A stretch of 64,000 nt of DNA. It comes from an uncultured Flavobacteriales bacterium. Its GTDB lineage: Bacteria > Bacteroidota > Bacteroidia > Flavobacteriales_D > Crocinitomicaceae. How positions within the stretch are numbered: the stretch's first letter is position 1; the number at the start of each line of letters is the position of its first letter. This document shows, piece after piece, positions 17,916-26,525 of the stretch. Location: NCBI GenBank assembly GCA_913054135.1, contig CAJXJK010000017.1, positions 1 to 64,000 on the forward strand. The letters are read 5' to 3'. Under the pieces are notes generated by a model. The model searched no databases. It was given only the letters and a program-made list of their open reading frames with translations, and was not told the origin of the DNA. Made by a program: the position numbers and the translations under genes.

Positions 17916-19016
17916 ATGTTCAAAAAATTGACTTGCTTGACCATTTTAAGCGTATGTGTAATCAGCTCTTATGGTCAAAAAGATTCTACAAAAACACTAG
18001 GAGGAGGAGATGTTGATCAAACAACAATGGACTCGCTCGGATTAGTAAATCCAGAATTACAAAAAAAGTATAACGCAGGAGTAAAAGCATTCACGGCCAA
18101 AAGCTACATGGATGCTGTTCAACGATTTACAGAGGTAATATTGATGGACGAAGCTCATGTTGATGCCTACTTTTATAGAGGGCAAGCTTTTAAAGGCCTA
18201 TCAAAAAGTTCTGAGGCAATTGCAGATTTTGACAAAACAATCGTCTTAGATCCTAGCAGAGCAGAAGCAGCATATTTTAAGGGATCAATTTTGCTTGATG
18301 ATCAAGATTATGAAAATGCAGCCAAAGCTTTTGATAAGGCGTCAGGAATGGACAAATCAAGCGAAAAGTACCCTTATTACAAAGGAGTTTCGGAATTTCA
18401 AATGGGAATGTATGAACTAGCGGTGAAATCTTTTGATGAAGCCGTTAAAAGAAAATCAGACTATGCATATGCATATAACGACAGGGGATCTGCGAAGATG
18501 CAGACTGGAGATATTGACGGAGCAATTGCGGATTATAAAAACGCAGTTAGACATGATGACTACTTATCGTTTGCTTACAATAATCTCGGATCTGCTTACA
18601 AGGCAAAAGAAGATTATAAGAGCGCAGACAAATACTACACTGAAGCTTTAAAGAGAGATACCAAGTATCATGTTGCTTACAACAATAGAGGAACTGCAAG
18701 ATATGAAGCAGGAAAGTATAAAGACGCCTTAAGCGATTACTCAAGAGCAATTGAAATTAATCCTAAGTATGCCTTTGCTTACAACAACAAAGCTTCGGTC
18801 TACATCCAAATGGAAAATTATAAAGAAGCAGTTAAGAACTGTGATAAAGCGCTTGAAATACAACCAGAATTTATGGAAGCCTTCGTGAATAGAGGAATTG
18901 CTAAAGAAATGCTAAAAGATATTGATGGAGCCTGTGCTGATTGGCAAGATGCTTTCATCTTAGGATCTGAGAATGCTGAACAATATGTTAACGGACCTGC
19001 TTGTACAGGAAAATAA
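17916..19016 (+). CDS. Exported TPR repeat protein, copy 1
   Basis: A 366-residue protein with a signal peptide (ends ISSYGQ) and about eight tetratricopeptide repeats filling residues 45-345 (for example AYFYRGQAFKGLSKSSEAIA, AYNNRGTARYEAGKYKDALS). TPR domains bind proteins, so this is likely a periplasmic scaffold or adaptor. Its last 60 residues (MEAFVNRGIAKEML...ACADWQDAFILGS) closely match the end of the second TPR gene at 21202, so the two are paralogues. The PorE-like OmpA gene begins 10 bp downstream. In T9SS loci such TPR proteins sit beside envelope OmpA proteins; whether it is needed for secretion is unknown. Confidence 0.88.
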   Translation: MFKKLTCLTILSVCVISSYGQKDSTKTLGGGDVDQTTMDSLGLVNPELQKKYNAGVKAFTAKSYMDAVQRFTEVILMDEAHVDAYFYRGQAFKGLSKSSEAIADFDKTIVLDPSRAEAAYFKGSILLDDQDYENAAKAFDKASGMDKSSEKYPYYKGVSEFQMGMYELAVKSFDEAVKRKSDYAYAYNDRGSAKMQTGDIDGAIADYKNAVRHDDYLSFAYNNLGSAYKAKEDYKSADKYYTEALKRDTKYHVAYNNRGTARYEAGKYKDALSDYSRAIEINPKYAFAYNNKASVYIQMENYKEAVKNCDKALEIQPEFMEAFVNRGIAKEMLKDIDGACADWQDAFILGSENAEQYVNGPACTGK

Positions 19017-19026
19017 AGACTTTATA

Positions 19027-21108
19027 ATGATGAAAAATATTACACTAACACTTATTACACTTGTCATTGGCTTGTCTTCTTTTTCTCAAGTAGACACCCC
19101 ATTCGATAAGAAATTGTTCAAAGAACAAAAAGACGAATTCAAAGTTGCCAATAAGCATCTTGAAGAAGGAGATGCTTATTACATGGCCTACTCAAGAGAT
19201 TATAGAAAAGCAGTTTCAGAATATTTACAAGCAAATAAGTTTAACCCAAATAGTGCCGATCTGAATTATAAGATAGGAATGTGTTACTACAATTTTGATA
19301 AATATCAAATGAAGCAATACTTTGAAAAGGCCTATTCGTTGAAGCCTACTGTGAGTAATGACATTCTGTTTTACATTGCGATTTCTTATCATATTGAAGG
19401 CGAATGGCAAAAGGCAATTGACTATTACAATCAATTTGCAAGCAAAGCAACCGCTCCTGAGCTGCAGCCAATGAAAACAAAGGCCTTTAAGAAAGTTCAA
19501 GAATGTAAAAACGGACAAGATTTAGCCAACAAAAAAGCAAGAGTTTGGATTGACAATTTAGGTGATAAGGTGAATTCAAAATATCCTGATTACGGACCAG
19601 TAATTTCAGCAGATGAGGCCATTATGGTTTATACAGCTAGAAGACCTGGAGTTGAGGAGCTTTCTCCTGATGGTGCATATTTTGAAGACATGTTCTATTC
19701 AAATCATGTGAATGGAGCTTGGGAAGAAGGAAAAAACATAGGTAAACCTCTTAATATAGAAGGTCAACATGATGCTACAATTGGATTATCTCCAGATGGT
19801 CACACACTCTTTATCTACAATGATAAAAAAGGAAATGGGGATATCTATATTTCTTCAGATGAAGAAGGATCATGGTCAAAACCTGTTCAACTTGGTAAGA
19901 ATATCAACACTGACGCTCACGAGCCAGATGCTTCACTTTCATTTGACGGAAAGAGATTATACTTTACTTCAGATAAACCAGGTGGTTTAGGTGCTCATGA
20001 CATCTATTATTCAGATTGGATGGAAGACAAAGAAAAATGGGGAGAAGCCGTTAATATTGGAAACGTACTAAACACTCCTTATGAAGAGAGATCAGTATTC
20101 ATTCACCCTGATGGCGAGACAATGTATTTTTCATCAACTGGTCACAACACTATGGGTGGATTAGACCTGTTTCAAACGAAGTTAGTAGATGGTAAATGGA
20201 CAAAACCTGTGAATTTAGGACCACCTTTGAACACACCTGATCATGATGTTCAATTAGTGGTTGCCGGTAACGGTAGATATGGTTACGCATCTTCTTATCG
20301 TCAAGGAGGATATGGAGAAAAAGATATTTACTTGATTACGTTCTTAGGACCTGAAAAGCCACCAATGCTTTCAAATGAAGACAATCTTATCGCCTCAATT
20401 GCTAAACCAGTTAAAGAAAAAGTGAAAGAACCAGAGTTGGTAATGGAAGGTTCAAACATGGCCATTTTAACAGGTATAATTAGAGACGAGAAGACAAAAG
20501 AACCTCTTCAAGCAAAGGTAGTATTAGTTGATAACGACAAAAATGAAATTATTGCTGAGTTTACTTCGGATGCAAATACTGGAAAATACTTGGTGTCATT
20601 ACCAGCAGGTAAAAACTACGGAATTGCAGTTAAAAAAGAAGGATACCTTTTCCATTCTGAAAACTTCGTCATTCCTGAAGCTAGTGGTTTCAAAGAGTAT
20701 AAAAAAGATGTAGACCTTAAGAAAGTTGAAGTGGGTCAAAAAATTGTTTTAAGAAACATTTTCTATGACTATGGTAAATATTCTCTTAGAGACGCCTCGG
20801 TTAATGAATTAGAGAGGTTGATTGGATTATTGAATGACAACCCAACAATGCGCATTGAGCTTTCAGGACATACAGATACTAGAGGTTCAACAACTGACAA
20901 TCAAGTGCTGTCTCAAAACAGAGCAAAATCAGTAGTAGATTACTTGGTATCACACGGTATCAATAAATCTCGATTAGAGTTTGCTGGATATGGCGAATCT
21001 CAAACCTTAATATCTGATTCTCAGATTTCTAAGATGAAATCGAAGAAAGAAAAGGAAGACGCCCACCAGCAAAATAGAAGAACAGAGGTTAAAATTCTGA
21101 AACTTTAA
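19027..21108 (+). CDS. PorE-like OmpA family protein (TPR, PD40 propeller, CRD, OmpA), copy 1
   Basis: The track starts this ORF at 18973, but that start overlaps the TPR gene and gives a poor leader. The ATG at 19027 gives MMKNITLTLITLVIGLSSFS, a proper signal peptide, so the protein is about 693 residues. Parts in order: TPR-like helices (about 30-160), PD40/WD40-like beta-propeller blades (VISADEAIMVYTARR, IGLSPDGHTLFIY, ASLSFDGKRLYFTSDKPG, VFIHPDGETMYFSS), a carboxypeptidase-regulatory-like domain (LTGIIRDEKTKEPLQAKVVL), then an OmpA C-terminal peptidoglycan-binding domain (IELSGHTDTRG...NRRTEVKILKL). This is the order of PorE, the periplasmic T9SS component that contacts peptidoglycan. 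Unlike PorE of Porphyromonas it has no clear lipobox. A paralogue follows at 22238. Confidence 0.88.
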   Translation: MMKNITLTLITLVIGLSSFSQVDTPFDKKLFKEQKDEFKVANKHLEEGDAYYMAYSRDYRKAVSEYLQANKFNPNSADLNYKIGMCYYNFDKYQMKQYFEKAYSLKPTVSNDILFYIAISYHIEGEWQKAIDYYNQFASKATAPELQPMKTKAFKKVQECKNGQDLANKKARVWIDNLGDKVNSKYPDYGPVISADEAIMVYTARRPGVEELSPDGAYFEDMFYSNHVNGAWEEGKNIGKPLNIEGQHDATIGLSPDGHTLFIYNDKKGNGDIYISSDEEGSWSKPVQLGKNINTDAHEPDASLSFDGKRLYFTSDKPGGLGAHDIYYSDWMEDKEKWGEAVNIGNVLNTPYEERSVFIHPDGETMYFSSTGHNTMGGLDLFQTKLVDGKWTKPVNLGPPLNTPDHDVQLVVAGNGRYGYASSYRQGGYGEKDIYLITFLGPEKPPMLSNEDNLIASIAKPVKEKVKEPELVMEGSNMAILTGIIRDEKTKEPLQAKVVLVDNDKNEIIAEFTSDANTGKYLVSLPAGKNYGIAVKKEGYLFHSENFVIPEASGFKEYKKDVDLKKVEVGQKIVLRNIFYDYGKYSLRDASVNELERLIGLLNDNPTMRIELSGHTDTRGSTTDNQVLSQNRAKSVVDYLVSHGINKSRLEFAGYGESQTLISDSQISKMKSKKEKEDAHQQNRRTEVKILKL

Positions 21109-21201
21109 GAATGTCATTGAGCGAAAAAAATTGAACTCTTATCTATATTTATAGCTTATTTACCATGAAAAATTTTAAATTCGCGTAATTATAGTGTACC
21201 C

Positions 21202-22236
21202 ATGAAAGTATTTTTATTTTTCATTTTCCTAATACCGCTAGTAAGCACTGCTCAAGTTAAATACAACTCCGAGTCAAAAAAGCTATACAATAAGGCAGTA
21301 AAGGAATACAAAGCTGGCAAGACACTTGAAGCACTTGAGCTCTTTGAAGCTTGTGTAGTAGCTGACCCTAGATATGTAGAAGCTTATTTAAATATTTCGA
21401 ATATTAAGTATGCTTCAAAAGATTACGCATCTGCCGTATCAAATGCACAGAAAGCATATTCCAATAATAAATTTGCCCCTGCAGTGTATGCACAACTTGG
21501 AAAGTCTTTCTACATGAATGGACAGGCTGATAGCTCAAAGCTTTATTTAGAAAAAGGTTTGTCAATGGGAAACACATCTGAAAGCGATCGTTTTTTCTTA
21601 GCTAAGAGTTACTTGCAAACAGAAGATTACGATAAGGCAATTTCTCAATTGAATGAGATCACTAAGACAAGTGAAAAGAATGCTGCCATCTTCAATGCTA
21701 GAGGACGAGCTAACTACCTAACTGGAAATTATGAAAATGCAGAGGCTGACTTCAAGAAAGCGCTTGAATTAGAGCCTAATTCAACTGTCGCTTTTTCGAA
21801 CCTTGCTAATACGGTTTTAGTGTCAGGAAAAACTGATGATGCCATTGGTTATATCGAAAAGGGAATGATTGATGCTAAGGATGATGACAAAGTTCAGATG
21901 CTGATTTTATCTGGTAATTACTACCATCAAAAAGGTGAATTTGAGAATGCATCAAAAGCATTTGATGACGCTATGGCTTTGGATGCAAAAAATGTAGTTG
22001 TTTTGAATAATCAAGCTGCTCTTTTGCTAGATCAAGATCAATACGAATCTGCTATTTCGAAATGTAATGAAGCTTTAGATATACAACCAGAAATGATGGA
22101 GGCCTATTTCAATAGAGGTATTGCTAACGAAATGCTGAGAAAGGTAGAACAAGCTTGTGATGATTGGGAGCATGCTTTCATTCTAGGTTCTGAAAAAGCT
22201 GAAGAATATTTAAATAGTGCTACTTGCAATGAATAA
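21202..22236 (+). CDS. Exported TPR repeat protein, copy 2
   Basis: A 344-residue paralogue of the TPR protein at 17916. It has a signal peptide (MKVFLFFIFLIPLVSTAQ) and TPR repeats throughout (such as AYLNISNIKYASKDYASAVS, FNARGRANYLTGNYENAEAD). Its C-terminal repeat and closing segment (MEAYFNRGIANEML...ACDDWEHAFILGS) match copy 1 closely. The next gene starts at the stop codon of this one. Likely a periplasmic partner of the PorE-like protein next to it. Confidence 0.88.
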   Translation: MKVFLFFIFLIPLVSTAQVKYNSESKKLYNKAVKEYKAGKTLEALELFEACVVADPRYVEAYLNISNIKYASKDYASAVSNAQKAYSNNKFAPAVYAQLGKSFYMNGQADSSKLYLEKGLSMGNTSESDRFFLAKSYLQTEDYDKAISQLNEITKTSEKNAAIFNARGRANYLTGNYENAEADFKKALELEPNSTVAFSNLANTVLVSGKTDDAIGYIEKGMIDAKDDDKVQMLILSGNYYHQKGEFENASKAFDDAMALDAKNVVVLNNQAALLLDQDQYESAISKCNEALDIQPEMMEAYFNRGIANEMLRKVEQACDDWEHAFILGSEKAEEYLNSATCNE

Positions 22237-22237
22237 G

Positions 22238-24367
22238 ATGATTAGAAACATACTGACATTGGCTTTTGTAGCACTTTATACAATTGCTATATCTCAAGAT
22301 AAGGACATCCCTTTTGACAAAAGATTATTTGAGGATAAGGCTGGATTTACTGAAGCTTCTAAGAATATTAAAAAAGGCGATTTTGAGTTTTTTGACGGAA
22401 GCTCGGATAATCAAGCAAAAGCTTTAGAATATTATCTCAAGGCTAACGAATTCAATCCATACTCTTCAATGTTGAATTTCAAAATTGGTGCATGTTATTT
22501 GAATTCAAATCAAAAGTTTAAGAGTTTAAAATACATTGAGTTTGCTGAAAAAGTGAATCCTGAAGTTGATGAAAATATTAAGTTTTATTTAGCGCAAGCA
22601 AAACAATTAGATGGTCAATTTGATGAAGCAATCGTGAACTACCGCCTTTTTAAAGATCAAATTAAGAGGGGTGATATGGTTCAACGACAATTCATTAATA
22701 AGAAGATTGAGGAATGCGAAACTGGGAAGGAACTGAAGGCACATCCTACACGAGTTTGGATTGACAACTTAGAGGATAGCATAAACACAGAATTCCCTGA
22801 GTTTTCTCCTGTAATTTCAGCCGATAACAGAGGTCTCTTTTTTACAGGAAGAAGACCTGACTCTGAGGGTGGTAAGATTGATAAAACTGGATTCCATTAT
22901 GAAGATGTTTATTACGCAGAACGCGGATTTGGTGGGACATGGTCAAAATCAAAAAACATTGGGGTTACTATCAATAGTGACTCACATGATGCAACTGTAG
23001 GTTTATCTCCTGATGGAAAATCTCTGTTAATTTACCGAGGTATTAATTCAAAAAATGGAGATATTTTCATCACTAGAGAAAAGGAAGATGGAAATTGGGA
23101 AGAGCCTGTTTCTATTGGAGATAATATTAATACAGAATTTCACGAGTCAAGCGCCAGTTTATCATTTGATGAAAAGACATTGTTTTTCGTTTCAGATAAA
23201 CCAGACGGAAAAGGACAACATGATATTTACATGTCTAATTGGGATGAAGAAACTCAAGCTTGGGGCGAAGCAATGAACTTAGGAGACGTAATTAACACTG
23301 AATACGAAGAAAAAGGTGTCTTCTTTCACCCAGACAACAGAACACTTTACTTCTCTTCTAATGGACACAAAACAATGGGAGGTCTAGATATCTTCAAATC
23401 AGTTTATGATGCAGAGTCTGGTGATTGGTCTGAACCTGAAAACATTGGATACCCAATCAACACTCCTGATGATGACGTTTATTTCGTCGTAACTGGTAAC
23501 GAAAGATATGCTTATTACTCATCTTACCAAGATGGTGGAAAAGGTGAAAAGGATATTTACATCATTACTTTCTTGGGTGATAAGAAGGATGCCTTATTAG
23601 CGGATGCCGGATTACTGGAAATGGAATACAAGCAATCAGAAGATGTAGCTTCAAACAATGGAGGTGATATAATAAATGATGGCGGAGACATTGTTGAGAA
23701 CATCAACATTGCTAAAAAGACATTAGTAGTTAAGGGTAAAGTGGTTGATGGCAAAACTAAAAACGGAATTGCATCTAATCTTAAAATCATTAACACAAAG
23801 ACAAACAAAACAGTTAAAGAAGTTGTAACAAATCCTGACGGAACTTATAGTGTAATATTGCCTGCAGGTGAAGATTACGCATTCACGGTATCGAAAGACT
23901 CATATACAATAGCTTCTCAAAACTTGAAAACTACCAAGAAAGACGCTAGTACTGAGAAAACTTTAAACTTTGAGTTGTTCCCTCCAGTAGCTGGTGGAGA
24001 ATTTACCCTAAGAAATATCTATTTTGATTTTGATAAATCTAACCTGAGAGACTTATCTGTAAATGAACTAGACAACTTAGTAAGTATAATGAAATCACAC
24101 CCTACAATGATCATAGAATTGTCAGGTCATACAGATTCAAGAGGTGATGAAACGTATAATCAGCAGTTATCAGAAGCTCGTGCTAATGTTGCTAGAGAAT
24201 ACTTAATCAAAAAAGGAATCGATAAAAACAGAATTCAAACAAAGGGATACGGAGAATCAAGACTTGAAGTATCTAATCAAGAAATTTCAGAGATGAAAGG
24301 ATGGAATGCGAAAAATGCTGGACATCAAAAAAACAGAAGAACAATTGTAAAAGTTATCCGCGAATAA
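22238..24367 (+). CDS. PorE-like OmpA family protein (TPR, PD40 propeller, CRD, OmpA), copy 2
   Basis: The track start at 22217 is a GTG inside the previous gene. The ATG at 22238, one base after the TPR stop, gives MIRNILTLAFVALYTIAISQ, a signal peptide, and a 709-residue protein; an ATG at 22229 is also possible. Same order as copy 1: TPR-like helices, PD40 blades (VISADNRGLFFTGRR, VGLSPDGKSLLIY, ASLSFDEKTLFFVSDKPDG, VFFHPDNRTLYFSS), a CRD segment (LVVKGKVVDGKTKNGIASNL) and an OmpA domain (IELSGHTDSRG, KNRRTIVKV). The insert between propeller and CRD differs from copy 1 (GGDIINDGGDIVENINI). Terminator directly after. Probably a T9SS- or envelope-linked protein. Confidence 0.88.
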   Translation: MIRNILTLAFVALYTIAISQDKDIPFDKRLFEDKAGFTEASKNIKKGDFEFFDGSSDNQAKALEYYLKANEFNPYSSMLNFKIGACYLNSNQKFKSLKYIEFAEKVNPEVDENIKFYLAQAKQLDGQFDEAIVNYRLFKDQIKRGDMVQRQFINKKIEECETGKELKAHPTRVWIDNLEDSINTEFPEFSPVISADNRGLFFTGRRPDSEGGKIDKTGFHYEDVYYAERGFGGTWSKSKNIGVTINSDSHDATVGLSPDGKSLLIYRGINSKNGDIFITREKEDGNWEEPVSIGDNINTEFHESSASLSFDEKTLFFVSDKPDGKGQHDIYMSNWDEETQAWGEAMNLGDVINTEYEEKGVFFHPDNRTLYFSSNGHKTMGGLDIFKSVYDAESGDWSEPENIGYPINTPDDDVYFVVTGNERYAYYSSYQDGGKGEKDIYIITFLGDKKDALLADAGLLEMEYKQSEDVASNNGGDIINDGGDIVENINIAKKTLVVKGKVVDGKTKNGIASNLKIINTKTNKTVKEVVTNPDGTYSVILPAGEDYAFTVSKDSYTIASQNLKTTKKDASTEKTLNFELFPPVAGGEFTLRNIYFDFDKSNLRDLSVNELDNLVSIMKSHPTMIIELSGHTDSRGDETYNQQLSEARANVAREYLIKKGIDKNRIQTKGYGESRLEVSNQEISEMKGWNAKNAGHQKNRRTIVKVIRE

Positions 24368-24395
24368 GATGCTTTTTCTTTAAAATATTAATCTT

Positions 24396-24426
24396 GGTCT
24401 CTTCATATTGAAGGGACCTTTTTTTT
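24396..24426 (+). terminator. Rho-independent terminator after the second PorE-like gene
   Basis: GGTCTCTTCA-tat-TGAAGGGACC is a 10-bp stem with one wobble and a 3-base loop, followed by eight T residues. It sits between the PorE-like gene and the GH3 gene on the same strand, so it closes the TPR/PorE unit. Confidence 0.9.
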
Positions 24427-24432
24427 GAACCT

Positions 24433-25515
24433 ATGAAAAATTTAATTGTCTTTATTTCAGTCCTAGCTATTCAATCGGGGTACGCTCAAAAATATGAGCT
24501 GAATGACTTCTTTACATATGACGCTCATTTAGAGCAAAAGATTGACAGCATTTTTGATGGACTAAACGATACTAGCCGTGTTGGCCAAATGATTATACCG
24601 GCAGCAGGGAGGCTAGGTAAATCTCAAGAGCACTTAAATGCACTAATTGCAAAAAACTATATAGGTGGGATTTTGCTGCTGAACGGAACTAAAGAAGGCT
24701 TTACTAAAATGGTGGATGACTTCAACAGTCTTAATTCAACAAATAACGGGCTACCTATGCTCTACTCTGCTGATGCTGAACCTTCTTTGATCAGATACAA
24801 AATAAAGAACTGTGCGCCCGTTAAAAAGGCAAATGCTATGATTAGTCGTTCAGAAGTGAAAAAGTTCGCCCTATCTATTTGCAATGACCTTCAAGATATC
24901 GGTATCAATTATAACTATGCACCAGTTGTGGACATGTCTCCTAACGAAGCAATTTCTTACCGTGCCTTTGGTGACAATGCTGATACGGCTCAAATATGGT
25001 CTCGCATCTTTATTGAAGAAACTCAAAAAGAAGGAATTGTGGCAACCGCCAAGCACTTTCCGGGCCACGGCTATGTAGTTGGCGACACCCACAAAAAACT
25101 GGTGTACATTGATGGTGAAATGAGAGAGGTAGAAAATTACGAACCGCTAATTGAAGCTGGCGTGCTTTCGGTTATGGTTGCTCATATTGCAATTAAAAAC
25201 AATCCAGAATACAACACTGATGACATGCCTTCTTCGGTATCAAGAAAGATTGTGACTGACTTATTAAAGAATGAAATGAAGTTCAAAGGTTTAGTAGTAA
25301 CTGATGCAATGAATATGGGAGGAGTTGCCTCTATCCCTAATTGCGAATTAAAAGCTGCCAAAGCGGGTTGCGATCTTCTCTTAATGCCAATTGATGAAGA
25401 AAAGGCTCTTTTTGATATCGTGGGTGAACTTGAAAAGGACCCTCAATTTAAGCAACAGGTTTACGCTTCAGTAAGAAAAATCATTAGACTCAAGATTTGC
25501 TTAGGCTTGATGTAA
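24433..25515 (+). CDS. Exported glycoside hydrolase family 3 enzyme (NagZ-like beta-N-acetylhexosaminidase)
   Basis: A 360-residue GH3 protein with a signal peptide (ends QSGYAQ), so it acts outside the cytoplasm, unlike E. coli NagZ. The core is a TIM barrel. The signature KHFPGHG (207-213) with Asp218 and His220 (GDTH) forms the Asp-His acid/base pair special to NagZ-type GH3 enzymes. The nucleophile Asp291 is in VVTDAMNM. There is no C-terminal (alpha/beta) sandwich domain and no beta-lactamase domain. The likely substrate is beta-N-acetylglucosamine in peptidoglycan fragments or chitin; which cannot be read from sequence. It is preceded and followed by terminators and stands alone. Confidence 0.88.
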   Translation: MKNLIVFISVLAIQSGYAQKYELNDFFTYDAHLEQKIDSIFDGLNDTSRVGQMIIPAAGRLGKSQEHLNALIAKNYIGGILLLNGTKEGFTKMVDDFNSLNSTNNGLPMLYSADAEPSLIRYKIKNCAPVKKANAMISRSEVKKFALSICNDLQDIGINYNYAPVVDMSPNEAISYRAFGDNADTAQIWSRIFIEETQKEGIVATAKHFPGHGYVVGDTHKKLVYIDGEMREVENYEPLIEAGVLSVMVAHIAIKNNPEYNTDDMPSSVSRKIVTDLLKNEMKFKGLVVTDAMNMGGVASIPNCELKAAKAGCDLLLMPIDEEKALFDIVGELEKDPQFKQQVYASVRKIIRLKICLGLM

Positions 25516-25546
25516 AAAAAGGCCTTCAAAACTGAAGACCTTTTTA
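25515..25546. terminator. Hairpin terminator between convergent genes
   Basis: AAAAAGGcCTTCA-aaac-TGAAGaCCTTTTT has a stem with one mismatch, ending in T5 on the plus strand and, read the other way, in T residues on the minus strand. It serves the GH3 gene and probably the transaldolase gene coming from the other side. Confidence 0.8.
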
Positions 25547-25568
25547 GAATATAATTTGAGTAGTAGTA

Positions 25569-26225
25569 TTAAGAATTTCCTTTAGCGTAATCTGCTAAGA
25601 ATTTTTCAAGACCAATATCTGTCAATGGGTGCTTTAACAATCCTGTAATTGAACTTAATGGACCTGTCATTACATCAGCTCCGATTTTCGCACAGTCAAT
25701 AACGTGCATAGTGTGTCTGATTGAAGCAGCTAATATTTGAGTCTCAAATAAATAGTTGTCATAGATTTCTCTAATCTCAGCAATCAATGCTAATCCATCT
25801 GAAGAAATATCATCTAACCTCCCTACGAAAGGAGAAAGATAAGTTGCTCCTGCCTTAGCAGCTAAAAGCGCTTGTCCAGAAGAAAAAACTAATGTACAAT
25901 TTGTCTTAATTCCTTTATCAGTAAAATATTTGATCGCTTTAATACCATCTTTTACCATTGGAATTTTCACGACAATATTCTTGTGTAATTTAGCCAAGGC
26001 TTCACCTTCTCTTACCATTCCGTCGAAATCAGTAGAAATTACTTCGGCACTAACATCTCCATCTACAATATTGCAAATATCTACGTAGTGTTTAAGGATG
26101 TTCTCTTTTCCTGTAATTCCTTCTTTAGCCATTAAAGATGGATTTGTAGTTACCCCGTCTAAAATTCCAAGGTCATTTGCTTCTCTGATTTCATCAAGAT
26201 TAGCCGTATCAATAAAAAATTTCAT
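25569..26225 (-). CDS. Transaldolase / fructose-6-phosphate aldolase family enzyme
   Basis: A small TIM-barrel aldolase of 218 residues from the ATG at 26225 ([13 protein letters not shown]); the track's start six codons upstream is not typical. The Schiff-base lysine is Lys87 in VVKIPM; other motifs are [27 protein letters not shown] and SPFVGRLDD. The length fits the short TalC/FSA group (transaldolase type 3B/5), which moves three-carbon dihydroxyacetone units in the pentose-phosphate pathway. Telling transaldolase from fructose-6-phosphate aldolase needs the active-site Tyr/Phe or Glu/Gln positions and an alignment I cannot make. The SRP RNA gene lies just upstream on the same strand. Confidence 0.9.
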   Translation of the reverse strand: MKFFIDTANLDEIREANDLGILDGVTTNPSLMAKEGITGKENILKHYVDICNIVDGDVSAEVISTDFDGMVREGEALAKLHKNIVVKIPMVKDGIKAIKYFTDKGIKTNCTLVFSSGQALLAAKAGATYLSPFVGRLDDISSDGLALIAEIREIYDNYLFETQILAASIRHTMHVIDCAKIGADVMTGPLSSITGLLKHPLTDIGLEKFLADYAKGNS

Positions 26226-26327
26226 GTTGCTGATTTTGTTCACTACAAATATAAATCTTGCAGTTGAGCAAATGAGAAGGACTTATCAACAGTTGAGAGA
26301 AAATGTGAACGAGAAAAAGGGGGAAAA

Positions 26328-26428
26328 AGTGGGTAAGCTACCTGTATCGCACCGCTACAACCGTCTACCCTTGCTGTGTTCCCACCCTGGGGGATTAAAC
26401 AGGAGCTGGTCGTACAGGACTTACCCGC
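26328..26428 (-). ncRNA. ffs: Small bacterial signal recognition particle RNA (4.5S-type)
   Basis: In the minus-strand RNA, the conserved SRP domain IV hairpin reads CAGGGUGGGAACACAGCAA: a GGAA tetraloop closed by GUG/CAC with the asymmetric CAGG/AGCA internal loop above it. The arms pair along most of the length: the ends GUGGGUAAG and CUUACCCGC (plus strand 26329-26337 with 26420-26428) and CCUGUA with UACAGG (26341-26346 with 26413-26418). The total length of about 100 nt fits the small bacterial form, with no Alu domain. A TATTTTTG -7 box sits at 26431-26438, placing transcription start near 26427, and a T-rich stretch follows the 3' end. It binds Ffh to target membrane proteins. Ends are within a few bases. 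Confidence 0.9.
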
Positions 26429-26430
26429 GA

Positions 26431-26438
26431 CAAAAATA
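26431..26438 (-). promoter_or_regulatory. -7 promoter box of the SRP RNA gene
   Basis: TATTTTTG on the minus strand fits the Bacteroidota -7 consensus TAnnTTTG exactly. The first base of the RNA, by pairing of its ends, lies about 3-5 bases further on, where transcription should start. Confidence 0.6.
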
Positions 26439-26470
26439 GTAAAAGAATCAGAATCACTTCACATTAATTC

Positions 26471-26506
26471 AAAAAAAAAGCCCTCCTTGAAAATCAAGAA
26501 GGGCTT
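26471..26506 (-). terminator. Rho-independent terminator of the S1 protease gene
   Basis: On the minus strand AAGCCCTTCTTGA-ttt-TCAAGGAGGGCTT folds into a strong stem with one bulge or mismatch, then a run of T residues (the A run at 26471-26479 on the plus strand). It lies 20 bases after the stop at 26526 and separates the protease from the SRP RNA gene. Confidence 0.9.
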
Positions 26507-26525
26507 CGCATTTATTTAATGTTAT

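Noticed and set aside
18973-19026. Track start of the first PorE-like ORF, 18 codons before 19027
   Set aside because: It lies inside the TPR gene and gives a hydrophilic leader; the ATG at 19027 begins a normal signal peptide.
26098-26439. 113-aa plus-strand ORF across the transaldolase start and the gap
   Set aside because: It runs through the SRP RNA gene and the transaldolase coding strand; no protein family pattern.
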